Positions 46,777 to 60,077 of a stretch of 64,000 nucleotides of DNA are shown here, piece by piece; position 1 is the first letter of the stretch, and each line of letters starts with the position of its first letter. Below the pieces are notes generated by a model. The model did not search any database. It was not told the origin of the DNA and was given only the letters and a program-made list of their open reading frames with translations. The stretch comes from Haliotis asinina. Its lineage: Eukaryota > Mollusca > Gastropoda > Lepetellida > Haliotidae. The DNA is taken from NCBI RefSeq assembly GCF_037392515.1, contig NC_090285.1, forward strand, positions 6,885,501-6,949,500, read 5' to 3'. The position numbers and the translations under genes were made by a program.

Positions 46777-49584
46777 AGAAAGCATTATTCATTGAAGACT
46801 TAGATACTTCTAGAAACTCTTATGTAACATGTAATATATTTGAAATTACAGTGACAGCAAAAACTGGCCTGTATTAATTTAGTGGAGGCATGCTTATTAC
46901 TTTGGAACATTTTTCAGGAACTTTCAAAAACATTGTGTGACAGTATGTTGAAGAAAACACAACATGGCAACCATTTCTGTTTACAATAATGACAAGGTGA
47001 CTGATGTACAGACATAAAATATTGACAGACACTTGCACATTTTGTAACTGTATGTTAGCCATGTAAGTTAAACATTCCTGGGCACTCTAGTCCCTACCTA
47101 CTATAGCCATCATTCAGGTATATCAACATCGAAAACGTTAGATCTACCTTCATTCTGTATATTCAATGAAAAATAAGTTGAAGACCTTAATGTACTTCAT
47201 TATGATTTCATGTGTTTAAATGAGAAACTGAGAAATTAACTCACGTCAAAGAACAGTCATATTATATATTGTCTGGCAAAATACCTATTTTTTGCCATGA
47301 AAAAAAGAAATATATTTCTTCCAGATTATGTACCCACAAATGTATGATTGTGCAGTTCTCATGACGTTGTACGGTGCTCCAGTGATTGTGTATCATGTAC
47401 ACTTAATGTATAATGGGCCTGTGGCCCTCTTATTGAACAAAGCTCTCTCTCTCAATATTAGTGAGTGAAAACATCGTGCAGAAGTCTTGTAAAGTTAAGT
47501 AGGTGTACTTCACAGCAGTGAAAGACTATATCATTATTCATGGTATTGATGGCGGATGGTCAGGACTTCATGTTTCAGTGGTTGAACGTTTCAGACTCCA
47601 AAGGCCTCGGTACTAACAAATAAGTAGTGTTGCACAACTGTTTGTCTCAGATAAAATAAACAGCAATAAACATTTATTACCTAGACAGTAGTCATGATGG
47701 GCAAAACCTGTGACATTTGTGAACCAATGAAGAAACATGTCACAGTAATTTATAATTTTGTATACATACCGTTATAAATATAGCGTTCTTGCCTAAAATT
47801 CACAAATATGCCATTTGTCTGCTCTCATTACACTGAGGTGAAATAAGTGACTCACAGACATGTCAGTCATAAATACAGATGAGAAATGGATGTCCACAAC
47901 ATATTCATAACAATATTAACATTAATTATTTGTGTTGCAAATGAATCTTTATCAACTAAAATGCTGATTTGAAAACATGAAAGTACAAACATGTTAAAAA
48001 CCTAAATAAAACAAAATTAGGGAAATACTCAGATTTTGTAGAAAAATATTCTTTAGAGTACACACATTTCAATGATATGATTTTTCAAGTTTCTTTTCTT
48101 CTAACGAAAGGTTCTGATATATTTTCAAATCCTTTCCATGTTATATAATGGATTTTTAAAATGTTATTTTCTGGTATACTGAATTGATACATAAATGTCA
48201 ATACACAATTTTTAAAAAATATATGTGTAAGACAACAATAACAGGAAAAACTTTATAACAATACAATCATGGATTCCACCTACGTTTTACATAGCAAAAA
48301 ATAGTGTCATGTCACTTCAGTTCACCTGGATAAGTCAACAGCGTCAAATTCATCAAATGTACATCTGCTTATCAACAGTAGCTGTCTGCATCGACATTCA
48401 TATAAACATGGAGAACAAAGACCTATTACTAAAATAGACCTGAACATGCATCATGATAGAATTTTAGAAAGCAAAGGTAGTAATATCAAGAAAAGTATAC
48501 AGATATTTGAACCCACGAGTAAGTACACGTGATTTCACTACATTACAGAAAAGAATGGTGGAGTGATACCCAGAAGATTTCAGAATGGTCAAAGTGTAAA
48601 GGTCAAACTAAGGTAAAATTTTCAGATATTGACAAAAGCAGTACATACACTTGAATCCCACTTTTTACAACACATACCTCAAATTTAAAAACATTTTGAA
48701 TGAAATGACTGAGTAATGGCCTACAACAGTGTACAAACATGCCACTCTAGGCTTTCAGCTGTAATGAACTAAGAATAAACTGAAATATTTTCCTCAGCAA
48801 TTTCCCCCCATTTATCAGCTGAGAACATTTTACAAACACAGCAGTAGGGAGGGAGGGATACTGAATTGCCAAGTGACTATCATCTGGTTCGGTTTCATCA
48901 CATTTTAAAATTGCTTGACCCCTGACAATAATTATTACTTCAGTCAATATTTTAAGTCCCGAAAGTGATTTGTGATGGAAGCTGTAACAACTAGACCCCA
49001 TCAGTGTACAAATGGACATTGCTTCATCCTAAGTGGAATGACTTGTGATCAATTAAACACATTTAAAAATCAATTCATCCCAATGAGAAACTGAACAAAT
49101 GTTCTTCAATCTGCGAGATAGTACTCAACAAATGTATTTCTTATCACAGAAATGACATATGTTTAAACTTGTAAGATTCATAAGCCGCAGGAACTAAACA
49201 TTATACATCATCAACCTCACCACAATAAAGAAACTAACTGCAGATCTAAGTATATGTCTGTATATTCCCTGTATACAGAATAAATGCATTATGGACAAGA
49301 TCACTTCCAACAGTGCTAATAATTACCTATCCGACTGGATCCTCTCACCCATCAAGATCCATCCATCCTACAAAAACCATCCACCCATCAAGATCCAACA
49401 CAGCTACTGCCCTACATCATGAATACATGTATATCACTGGGTCAATAATAATATCTTTATATAAATATGAAAAAAATCGTTGGGTGTTGACTCTTCAAAT
49501 GGTTCTTTTGGTTACATGTGAGCAAATGATGAATAACTATGAATTGGTGGCTTCAGGACTAGATATGACAGTTGTGACTTTCAT

Positions 49585-52500
49585 TCAAACTGGTTCAGGT
49601 TTGGGAAAGACCGGTCCTGAACCGGGTTCTGGTATAGGAGCTGAATGCCCATTGGTGATGCTGCTTGTAGGCTGGTGATACATGGACCGTGACAAGTACT
49701 GAGAGAAGTCTGCCTTGGCTGATGGTCGAAGGGTTTGCTGCAGGACTGTCTTGACTATGGAAGGTTCAGATCTGTGTGAGAGCGTGGAGTGGTGGGAGGA
49801 GTTGGCTGGGCGGCTGCAGTTACTGGACACAACGGTTCCATACCCTGAACTCAACTGTTTTAAGTAACTTGATCCTCCCCTGGCTGTGCTGCTGTGGGTA
49901 TAGAGTCCGTCTCTTTTTGCCACACCTGGTGAAAGACGTGAATATTTCGTTGTACTGCTTTCTGATGTAGCGTTGGGGATGATATGAATAGGATACACTG
50001 ACTTAGCTATCCCAGATGGAGTGCTGGGTTTTGTGGGTGGCAGTTTGTCTTGATTCTTGTTCTGGGTTGCACCATCATCTGGTATGTCTGTGACTGGAGG
50101 TGCTTTGGAAGTGTGGGCGGTGACAGTGACTGGTCCCCCTCCCAGAAGAGCCTGTGGGGTGAGGGAGATGTTGAGGGTGATATTGGTGGACTCTTGTAGA
50201 CCCTCTAACTTGGTCTTGTCAGGGCTGAGGTCAATGGCATCAGAATCGTGACTTCTCTTCCGCGACAGCAGTTGACTAACACTCTGCATCCCTCGTCCAT
50301 CTTCTCGAAAGACTATCTCACCTGTAAGTACAAATCATTTATTGATGCAACTTATATACTGAGGTAATACCGAGGTAATACTGAGGTAATACCGAGGTAA
50401 TACCGAGGTAATGCTGAGGTAATAAGGTAATACCGAGGTAATACTGAGGTAATAAGGTAATACCGAGGTAATACTGAGGTAAAAGAACTGTGTTCCAATA
50501 CAGTGGAAGCTCTCAAAAACCAACAGCCCTCCAATCTGGCATGCTCTCAATATCTGAACTACAATTTGGTCACGAGAGAAGCTAGTTAATTAATGAACAT
50601 TTATATGCTTTCTGATCTGGTGTCAGTTAATTCCATATTTTGGCACAACAAAGACTGTCCAATTGACTGTTTGTACTGTAACTGACCATCTTGAAACTGG
50701 TATCTTGGGTCTCCTGTTCAATGGCTGAAAGTGCCTAATAAATTGGGTATGGATATGTATTAGGCTGAAGTAGGCAAGGTATAATGGTGGGTGAAACATG
50801 TCACATGCATTAAAAATTAATTGTTGTCTCATAATTTGGCAGTCGGTCACCTGCATATGCTACTGACATGTGGAAGATCATTCTCATTTTGAAAAGGGAA
50901 AAGTTCTCTAAATTGGGACATCCTCTATACTTGCATTTTGAGCTGGTCCCAACGAATGCCTGCTCAGAAGGATTCTACTGTATATTGTAATACTGGTACT
51001 GTATACCAAGAAATTTTCAAGGTACCAAAATTTCAAGGTTTGAGACCCCCATAGCTTTCGAGGTGATTTAAATTTTAAACTGCGAGGTTTGGGGACACAA
51101 AGTTTCTAAATATTTTATCAAATTTAATTTTGAGGTTAGAGAGAAACAGGCCAGAAATATCTCTTGCTGAACAAATACTCACTGACTAGCCAGTGATAAC
51201 TGCTGTCAGCCTGGTATACCAGTCCATGGCAGCAATACTAATAATGAAAACAAACGTTTGATCCTTTGTCGTGATAAATGACCCATGAAACACTCTGTCG
51301 GCAGAGTTCAAACATGATGCCAATATTTCTCATATGATACTGTTTTCTTAACAACTATCGCCGATACAGTCCGTTTGGTAAGAGACTGACATCAAGTGTA
51401 TTGACAGTTAGTTTGACTTCACATGTTAGACACTCATTGAATTACCTACTTTTTTTGTAATGCATGTTATTCTGGACCAATAAGTACAATTAAATTGGCC
51501 TGACAGCGCATTTCTGTTGATTTTGTTTCTTACAGACCGTTAAGGGTCATTGAAAGTTCAGATTAGTTGTAAACAGGCATTACAGAGTTAATGTCAGAAA
51601 GTCATTGGCTGCCAGCAGTTGAAATTCTTATTGACAGGAAATCTAACCCAAATGTTTATAGTTAGGAAAACTTCATGGATACAGTATTTTGGAGGATGCT
51701 TTACTAACTTCGAAAATTAGATACCTAAAACATTTACCGGTATACAGCATCTGTATCGTAATCTTATGTCAGCAAAAGCTTTTAGCACTGATTGTACATG
51801 CAGATCTGATACTATGCTTAATACATTTTTACTACATCTGGAACATCAGTTTGGAAGAGAAAAGTCATTTGCGAATGAACTTCCCCAAAAACGTTTGGTG
51901 AAATGAAACAAATAATTTAACTTTTTATAAATGTTTTACAAAATAAACTGGAACACTCAAAAGACATTGCAATACATTATGTTTGAAAACCAAACAGCCC
52001 TAGTATAGATGATATATATAGAGAGAATCTCACCCAAGTGTCTACTGATATCACTTGTATCAACAGAAAATTGATAAAGTTACAAATATCATTAGACACA
52101 AGGGTGAGATTCTATGTATCATAAAAAATCACTGTTCAATAGTTTACAATGAAAAATGTACATCTCTCTACCCTGTACTACCATAAGCATAGCATCATGA
52201 CATCAAGTTCATGACGGCATAGCATTGTCAGGACACTGCACAAAATCTACCATCAAAATGAGATATCATATGATCTCACATGAGCAATGTCTCCTGTGGA
52301 ACACAGCTTTAGATGTTAAATACATATATGAGCCACACAAATTCCATCAGGTATGATTGCTATACATAACGTAAATGCAGTATTGTGAAAATAATTAATG
52401 TGCAGTGCTCCAGGATTATTGTGAGTGTTGCCAACTGGCACACAAACTACTAAAATGTGTCAATGCAGTTGAGGATTTTGCCATTCATGGTAATCATGGT

Positions 52501-55500
52501 ACAGAAAACCAGTGGATAATATAAATACAGTCAGACCTCATATATGCGAACTTAAGATATTCGAATACCTCGGTTTCCGAACATTCTTCACAAAAAACAA
52601 ATTTTTCTAGTGACAATTTACCTTGTATATCCGAATGTTTGGTTTCCGTATCCAAACGGTCAATTTTGCTAACGAAACATCAACATGTGTACACATTTGC
52701 CTCGTATATCCGAACACCAAAGCTGACATCGGCCAGATGTTGGATGTTTACCGCTTATTAACAGTGATCACTGCTTTTACCTTTGTTGTCAGCGAGACAT
52801 CAAAACACGAAGTCTATCAGGTCTACCGCTTGCCAATTCATTGTGTGTCTAGCTAGTTAATTTATCATAATGAAGACATGTATTTATCACCGGGTGTGTA
52901 GGTTAATTAGAGAGGAAACAATTGAAGTTTGACACTGAGGTGACACTGAGTCGATTTGTTGATTTTGTAAGCATAAATAATGACGGCTGGGGGTGTCAGT
53001 CGTTATGCATTTGAGCAAGATGGCTAGCACACCTGATAAACAAAAACAATCTGCCATTAGACATGTTAGAGCCGGGGAAAAGATTTTACATTCAATAAAG
53101 AATGTAAATGCTTGAATGTTGTTTTGTTTTCACGTGTAGCCGACCGCCTAGGTCCTGATTCAGACATCCGAATGATTCGTATAGCCGAACAATTCAATAA
53201 AAACCCAAAGTGTTCAGATAAACGAGGTCTGACTGTAGTCATGCAAGTGGGTACGCTCTTAGCATTGATAAAAAGTGCCATTGCATATTTTTTAGTGTGA
53301 ATGGGGCAATGGTGCTGCCTGGCTCAAACACTGAATGTATCAACTGAATGTATCAACTGAACGTCACGTAACCTGTAAAGGGTACTCTTGTCTGACAACA
53401 TGAAAGGAAACTGTACCTGTTGCAGTGTCCCGACCAATCTTCATCTTCTTTAACCACTGGTCAAATGCTACAAGATCCAAAATGTCCATCCTTTGCAAAA
53501 TGCCAGACAGCTGATGTTTAGCTGTTGCTAAATCAATGTACTCTGTATGCTCAGGATGGTGAGGTTCTGGAAGAAATATAAACATATCCAGTGTTGGAAG
53601 TAAATGTAAAACATATCCTTTTCAGGCTAATGTCAAAGCAGAGTTTTAGATGGTCCCTGCATACAATGCTCTAGCAACAAAGCAAGAGTTACGCAAGCCA
53701 TATAAAAAAAACCCCCAACAAACTTGACCAGTTGGATATTCTGTTTATGATCATGACAGGTTTCTCACATGATGAGACATTTTTAAACTCCTCATCCTTG
53801 TCATGTGTTTCCAATATGTATACAGTTCAGATATTTTAATGGAAAATATCCTAACCTCTTAGAATCAGTTACTAGAGTACTGTTGGAAATGGAAAGAAGC
53901 CATGTTTTCCAGCTGTTACTTTGTATCCCTCAAATGTACATAACTACAAATGGGACATGTCGAAATAACTCACTTTGGCGTAACTGGGCATTCAGTGGGA
54001 TGTGTAAGAGGATGTCCAGAAAAGCATAAATCAGGCAAAAGTCAGGAAATATATGAATATGAAATATGAATATGAAAACAATAGATCAGACTAGAGATGG
54101 CAATTACATCGCTCAGTCATAACAACGGAGAGGTGACTGAGTCACCTGGCATGAAATGTATGCACTACCTACATGCACAAAGGGTCATCTCATAGATATT
54201 TTTGTTTTATATGTGTTGAATATGCAACATCTATTGATTAACATCTTACGTGTCTATCTCTTATGAAGTTTATGTTACGATATGTAAAAGAGTAAGATAA
54301 TTGATACCTGATACCCATAGAAAAGCACTGTATCAAAATATATAGGTGGCATGACCAATCGAAGATCGATAGGACTGAATATTGCTATTTATGTGAGGAC
54401 ATACAGTGTACTTCTCTATTTTAATTCCCCTGTGGGACTATCATATCTCAGCTGATATCTCTATCACCAAGCCCGATCCAGCCATCATATGGTACACATG
54501 CCATGGTTTTGCTTTTGAGATGACCCATTCTACCTGGTTCTTTTTATGATAGTGACTATGTGAGACTCCATGGTAGCTATATCCTTAACAGTTTCAGCAT
54601 GAAAGAGTTATTATTTTTTATATCAGCTATCGTCTTTTTCAAAAAGACATTTAACAGGTGCCCTTTGTAATACAACATTATTGCACACTAATTTACATAA
54701 AGTCATGGTCTGTTCCAAAAAAGTTGGACTTATAAAAATCTATATTGCTCATTTCTGCACCAATCTCACCTCAGTAAAGTCCTTTTTTAACATTTCAAAT
54801 CTCACTACCACTGGAACTGTACTTAGGCCAAACCTATTTCAAAAGATTTTTCGGATTTTTGCACTGTCGCATATCAACTACATAAATTGTAGAGATAAGG
54901 TGAAAGAAAAAACAGTTTTTCTTCTATTTCTGACAGTACTAAATGATTAACATGCTAATAGTAATACAGTGCACTCTATCTAATTTGTACAGACTTAAGG
55001 GCTGATTAAAAAGTCTTAATTAGACAGGCTCGGATCGTAATTTCAGTCCAGTTTACACAGCAATCCAAGAAGGAGAGTCCAAGTTGGGCACAGTGCAATG
55101 TAGTAGTATGATAAATTAGAAGTGTATCTGTTTTGTTAAAAATTCTTACTAGTGTCACTTCATTAGTGCCTAATACTATATACAACAATAACATCAGCGC
55201 TTAAAGGCCACATGTAATGTAAAAGACAACACTGCAGAATCTGATATCTTTCAGTAAGCATTTACTGAAACAAATCATCAAAAATGCCAATTCAACCAAT
55301 AAAGTTGAAAAAAAAAAGTGATGAATGATTCACTAACTTTCCCCAAGTGCTGGGGGGGGGAAGTGGTTTCAACAGCTGTGCTCATAACGGATGCGCAGCA
55401 AATAGGTTCGCGGAGCTTGAAACAATATGACTGCTCAGACTTTGAGGTCGTGAGCTATGGTCTAATCTTGGTTGTATACATAAACAAGTAAATAATCAAC

Positions 55501-57388
55501 TTGTCACATAAAAAAAAACATGTTGATTGTGATAAGCAGATTCGGTCACTGAGAAAACTCAAAATCTGGTTAATTGACACCTATATGTCTGTCTGCCTGT
55601 TTGCTAATGACAATATGCAATGCACAACTTCAATCATTAACCACATGCAATTTTAAATAAACACTATCGGGCTTATATGCCATAAACAAAGAGCCGGATA
55701 AGCGTATTGGCAAATGAACCAGTGGCCAATGAAAAGGCTTTGTGACACTTGTGTGCACATCCACTGGCTTTGACTAGGTTTCAGCTGCTTTGTTTCAAGG
55801 GAGGTACACCCTAGTACAAAAGACTGCACTATACGTTAATAATTTTGTTTCTTCATCTCTACTTAATCAGCAATGCATTTTACATATCATGAATAAGTGA
55901 TAACTGTGTTTTAATAATGTTTGACTTTTTCATTGCATGTAACCTTTAAACAACCTGACTGAAAAAACTGACAAATTTATACTTACCATTACCAAAGTTG
56001 TCATCCGTAGAGTAGCCTGACACAGTTCCATGGCAGTTGTCAGGTTGATCAGCAACGTCATCCACTACCTCTTCATTAAATGAGAGGGACTGATGGGATA
56101 GGCTATCACTAGAGTCCAGTTCTGAATCTGGCTGTGCAATCACATGGTATGCAAGAGCATCAGACATCTTACTGTCTTGTCGACCATAACTGTCATTCTG
56201 ACTTGTGTTCAATTCTCCCTCGTCATTATCAACTGATGAGGCATTTGTTGAGTCACAGTTTGAGTCTCCATCACCAGTGACAGCAGCAGTACCCTCTAAT
56301 GGGGTCACTTGGGCAGTCATTCCTGTAAGGTCCCGAATCTGTCTCACCATCTCATTAAGTTTGTTCATACCCAGAGCACAAGGGCGATACCAAGACTGAG
56401 CTGGGGCTGGCTGATTAACATTTACACCTAGGTAGAATGGAGAGTATCTGTGATTGGCAGCAATAGGTCGTTTTTCTGCATATAGTTTGTATAAAGCCAC
56501 AGGATCTTGTTCTGGTATCTCTGGCTTGCTCCATATCATCTGCCGGGATTGACGCAAGTGACTGTTTGCTGTTCTGTGCAACATTTGTGGAGAAAACGCA
56601 AGATATTCTCTCCCAGACTCCTCTTCTACTCCTAACATTATGTCTCCCCACAACAATTTCTTGTGTTCAGTTGCTTTTCTCATTTTCAAATTCACAACAA
56701 ACACAAAGCACAGAGAAAACAGCACAGACACAGGAGTGTAAGGTCCAAATTCTTGAGATTTGCATAACTGTGACAGTCTCTGTTCCATGACATGTGATGT
56801 TGATGATATCTGTGACTTCACACCTTTACCCATTTGTTTCAACATCTGCTGCTTCAGCTTCAATGCAGCTCTTGTCTTGGCGAAGTGAATATCTCTTGTC
56901 AATGATGTTGGGTAGCATTTTAGTTTCAGGTATCTCTCAATACTAGCCAGCATTGCCCTTAAACTGCACGGTTCATATTCAGCTCCGTCAAACTTTCTTA
57001 CAACCATGAAGAAGGAGGACAGGTATTTATCAAGTTCAATTGGTGGGATGCACTCTGGTGGGCGCTTTTCATTCAAAGATTTTAAGTAGCTAACAAGAAT
57101 TTTCATATCTGCACCAGTTTTCCTGTTTGTATTTTTATTTTCCATGAGAAAATTAGACTCCTCAGGTGTTGGTATGCGTAACATGCTTGAATGCATGGTA
57201 TCAGATCCACCGTTTCCCGAACTCGAGCCGGGTACCATGTAAATATCATCGCGATCTTCGTTATCAACATCGCCGTCTTCCACGTTCTCTTCGCTGACTC
57301 CAGTGTCATGGTGCGCGTCTGAGTCCGCGACCGGCGACTTCTTCTCATTATGAGGTGATTCTTCACTTTCCTTGCTGGTAGGGTCCAT
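49585..57388 (-). CDS. Gene B: Crypton-derived DUF3504-type protein with WLK domain and disordered tail
   Basis: Exons 55987-57388, 53417-53566 and 49585-50321 (minus) encode 762 residues; both introns are phase 1. The N-terminus is acidic and disordered (1-90). Residues about 95-360 form a DUF3504/QRICH1-ZMYM-like domain: LDKYLSSFFMVVRKFDGAEY, the EYEPCSLRAMLASIERYL block, KGV, MRKATEHKKLLWGDI (first active-site Arg about 237), SPFYLGVN and WYRPCALGMNKL. It stops after RQIRDLTGM. The H-x-x-R, GHR and Tyr boxes are missing and an acidic Ser/Asn-rich segment replaces them, so recombinase activity is not expected. The second exon carries DLVAFDQWLKKMKI. The last exon starts GEIVFREDG, has LLSRKRS (possible nuclear signal), and ends GPVFPKPEPV, close to the gene A ending. 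Closest human relatives by pattern are QRICH1 and KIAA1958. It is tail-to-tail with gene A and 3.4 kb upstream of the 3' end of gene C. Confidence 0.8.
50357..50482. repeat. 11-bp minisatellite (aataccgaggt)
   Basis: About 11 units of AATACTGAGGT/AATACCGAGGT in gene B intron 2, starting 36 bp from the 3' splice site of the last exon. It gives a repetitive Tyr/Leu-rich artefact frame. Confidence 0.85.
50501..50980. mobile_element. pogo/Tigger-type non-autonomous element
   Basis: TA + CAGTGGAAGCTCTC at the left and GGATTCTACTG + TA at the right: imperfect inverted ends, TA target duplications, about 480 bp. It lies in gene B intron 2. Confidence 0.5.
52528..53235 (+). mobile_element. Tigger/pogo-type element, internally deleted (708 bp)
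   Basis: Left end CAGTCAGACCTCATATATGC and right end ATAAACGAGGTCTGACTG are inverted repeats flanked by TA, as in pogo/Tigger elements. The motif 'tatccgaac' recurs inside both ends. A short frame near 53020-53115 (MASTPDKQKQS...GEKILHS) looks like the start of a transposase and ends after about 30 codons. Non-autonomous. Lies in gene B intron 2. Confidence 0.8.
53417..53566 (-). other. WLK-domain exon of gene B
   Basis: 150 bp, phase 1-1, with acceptor ttatatttcttccag and donor ACAG|GTACAG. Encodes IDLATAKHQLSGILQRMD followed by ILDLVAFDQWLKKMKI. Same exon position and phase as in genes A and C. Confidence 0.7.
55201..55949 (+). mobile_element. TTAA-flanked non-autonomous DNA transposon, copy in gene B intron 1
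   Basis: TTAA + AGGCCACATGTAATG at the left and TGCATGTAACCT + TTAA at the right. Its near edge is 37 bp from the donor at 55987/55986. It is antisense relative to gene B, whereas the gene A copy is sense, so the two intronic insertions are independent events. Confidence 0.8.
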
Positions 57389-59429
57389 TTCTTAAACATG
57401 AAAACACAACATCACCACTAAAGTCATAATCAACACAATCTATTCAATGATTGACAGCCATGATACCGGAAGCCACCTAGTGTCGGTAAACATTGAAAGA
57501 GAGACAACTCTACAGCTGAAGGAGTTTGCTTACCGATAAAAAATGTGTTGCTTTAGTTCCAAAATGTGTTGTTCTAACACAAACACCGTTGCGAGGATCA
57601 AATATACTGGGAAGAAACGATGGATATTACTGAGCCTGTTATGATAAAGTGGTCTCGTGTCGACCAGCCTCAGAGAGAGTATCAGTCGAATACTGCCTTA
57701 TCGGAATGTTCCACGATATATGAGAACAAGAAGTTTGATATACACCTGTTACTAAAGTTAACCAACAGCCGCAAAGCGAATTATCGGGAGTGTGATACGA
57801 CTAGTTATCTACCGAATTTAGTTATTTCTGGAAACGACCGTGAGAGTTAAATATCCCTCTCCATATGCTCCCGTTCTTGTCACATCTAGGTTACTTCTCG
57901 CCACTTCCACGTATTGTTTGGAACGAAGCTGCTTTAATCAGTAACAGATATCCGTGAGCATCTTAGGCCTACTAGTGTTGAAAATACTAGCCATAACACA
58001 TCTTACACATTTATTCAATGGAATCCTACGATGTGAAATTTGATAGATCTGTCTTTGTTTAGAAGCGTTCTTATATTTCACCGAATTCACGGTATGATAA
58101 CTGAAAATTAGTCAGGACAGAATTAACTGTAAATTATATTATCTTTGAAAAGCAAGATTTCTGAGACTTTTTTAGTTTATATGCGTTTTACCAAGTTCAA
58201 TGTGCAATAACTGGTAATACGTCAAGATTGATTAAAACTGTTAACTAAAACACTTTTATTACACATGAATTTACTGGTTTTTAGCATTGAAGGGCAGGTC
58301 TGAAAATGAAGTTTGCATGAATGTATTTTTGTGTTCAACTAGTTTGTTTCTGCTGGATCATCCTTTAGCCTATAATATCTTGCCTACGTGCACATGTTAT
58401 CTAACTGTAACACGCTTTTCGTTTTTTCCGTTTCTTGACATTGGCCGGCTCAAGATATTACTTACATATGTTGAGTTCTCGTCCTTGACTCCACCTGCGG
58501 GGCGAATGGTCATCTATATCACGTCTGCATCACTACAAGCAGTAGTCCAATCCTACTGGTCTTAGTTCCGTAAAAGGGATGGAGTCAAGCCAACACAGGT
58601 GAAACGCTGTACTTTCTCAAACGGGTTGTTTTGGAATGATATAAGAAAGCAAGATTACAAGTTATGAGATCTTAATTTAGGGGAGGATAAGAGAACATTT
58701 TATAAATATATACGGTGCAAATTGAAGGAAGTGAAAGTGTATGAAACGTAAACACCCAACGAAAGTAATGGTTTAAGATTCTCGATCTTGTACATCAACA
58801 TCAGTAAATGATTTACATTTACCTCGGGAGTTAGGATCCAGGCTGCTGAACACAATATTTACCTGATCTTGTTGACTGTAATGAGCACAAATAACATTCG
58901 CCAAACTGATGATAAAAATATCAGCAGTTCACAGGCAATATACAATGTTATCCGTTAATTTAACGAACAGTCTTTAAATTTTTTGGGTGAAAATCACAGA
59001 AGTGTAAAATGCTCGTCATTAGGGTGATAGTGATTGTGTAATACCAGCTTTGTGTCATCTGGTTTGGTAAAGGAAGATATTTTAAAGCTACCCATCATCA
59101 CAGGTGTGCCGATGTATAATTGTCCAGATTGGGATTATTGTGTTCAGTAAAATAAACAGGCCGCAAACAGCCCGAGATACACGGGCCAACGTCACACCGA
59201 CAAAATACGTGCATCAGCTGACGAGATAAGCAGACAGTACACATGCGCAGATGGACTGAATGACCAACGTTTCCCTGTGATCAAATGGGGTCTGGTCTAG
59301 CTTCAAAGGGAATGCATTCTTCGTCGTCTGTATTTGAACATCCTGACGTTTCATTAGCATATTGTTTAAAATGATAAACAACTGCTACGTTTGTGTTTAA
59401 AAACCGCACCTCGTAATGTTTGGTCGTGG

Positions 59430-59545
59430 CCTGTAAATAATCGAGCCTGAACCAGACAAGCAGTAACTAGCACCGTAAGCATCGATCGACGCAATTGGAG
59501 GACATGCATCAATCAAGGTGCCTCATCACCTGAAACCGTTATTTG
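59430..59545 (+). mobile_element. Fragment of the second mollusc SINE-like repeat
   Basis: 'gtaaataatcgagcctgaaccagacaa' and 'gcatcgatcgacgcaattgg' match the copy at 39490-39722. Confidence 0.6.
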
Positions 59546-59601
59546 CGTGGCTTCCTGAAGACCAGTTGTATCATCCATTATCATTCTGTTGTTACTATCA
59601 G

Positions 59602-59745
59602 GGCGGTTGGGTAGCCTTGTGGTTAAACCGTTCGCTCGTCATGTCGATTCCTCGCAGTGGTACGATGATTGAAGGTCATATCTGGTGACCCGACCGATCT
59701 TGCTGGAATGTTGCTGAAGAGTCGTAAAAGTATACTCACTCACCC
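59602..59745 (-). mobile_element. tRNA-headed SINE copy, minus orientation
   Basis: 'ggttgggtagccttgtggttaaaccgttcgctcgtcatg' through 'cttgctggaatgttgctgaagagtcgtaaaa' and (CTCA)n; part of the B-box region is rearranged. Confidence 0.7.
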
Positions 59746-60071
59746 TCTTGTAATAATTACCACACGCAACTTTCTGCGGCCGGCAATTACGCAGTTCTGG
59801 ATCAGATAATACAGTGACTGACATTATGAGCACTGTATGGCGTAATTTAATACGACGATGTGCAGAGATCCAAGTCGCCAAGCCCCGCCATCCACTTCGA
59901 TTAACAGCCTCTTACCATCAGCACACGTTGCTGTGAATCGATGTTCTTACTCAAAATCCCCTGTATTCTTCCTCATTTTCCTTTCTTAATGGTGAGAAGA
60001 AAGAAACAGTTAATTGAAACCAACAGTTCCATAATGTATTAATGACAGGGAGTTAATATAACAAAAATGAT

Positions 60072-60077
60072 TTTATT
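60072..60077 (-). terminator. Candidate polyadenylation signal of gene C
   Basis: AATAAA on the minus strand about 670 nt after the gene C stop, followed by 'tcatttttgttatatt'. It gives a 3' UTR of ordinary length. Confidence 0.4.

Larger units (their letters stand above)
39979..49584. other. AT-rich, gene-poor stretch downstream of gene B
   Basis: About 9.6 kb with no supported coding exon. Contents: (CAT)n at 40416-40472, SINEs at 41107-41268 and 41461-41632, a TTAA element at 41855-42647 and a foldback hairpin at 46628-46776. Otherwise unique-looking, strongly A/T-biased sequence. The 95-codon frame at 44053-44340 is the longest here and has no family features. Confidence 0.5.
57389..60071. 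other. Upstream region of gene B and intergenic DNA before gene C's 3' end
   Basis: About 2.7 kb with no supported gene. It probably includes the gene B promoter and 5' UTR (motif aaagagagacaactc at 57496-57510). A 76-codon plus-strand frame at 57620-57850 has no recognisable feature. Pieces of the second mollusc repeat (about 59430-59545) and a minus SINE (59602-59745) occur near the far end. Confidence 0.5.

Noticed and set aside
57620-57850. 76-codon plus-strand frame divergent from gene B
   Set aside because: No recognisable domain, no splice or polyadenylation support; probably chance in promoter-proximal DNA.
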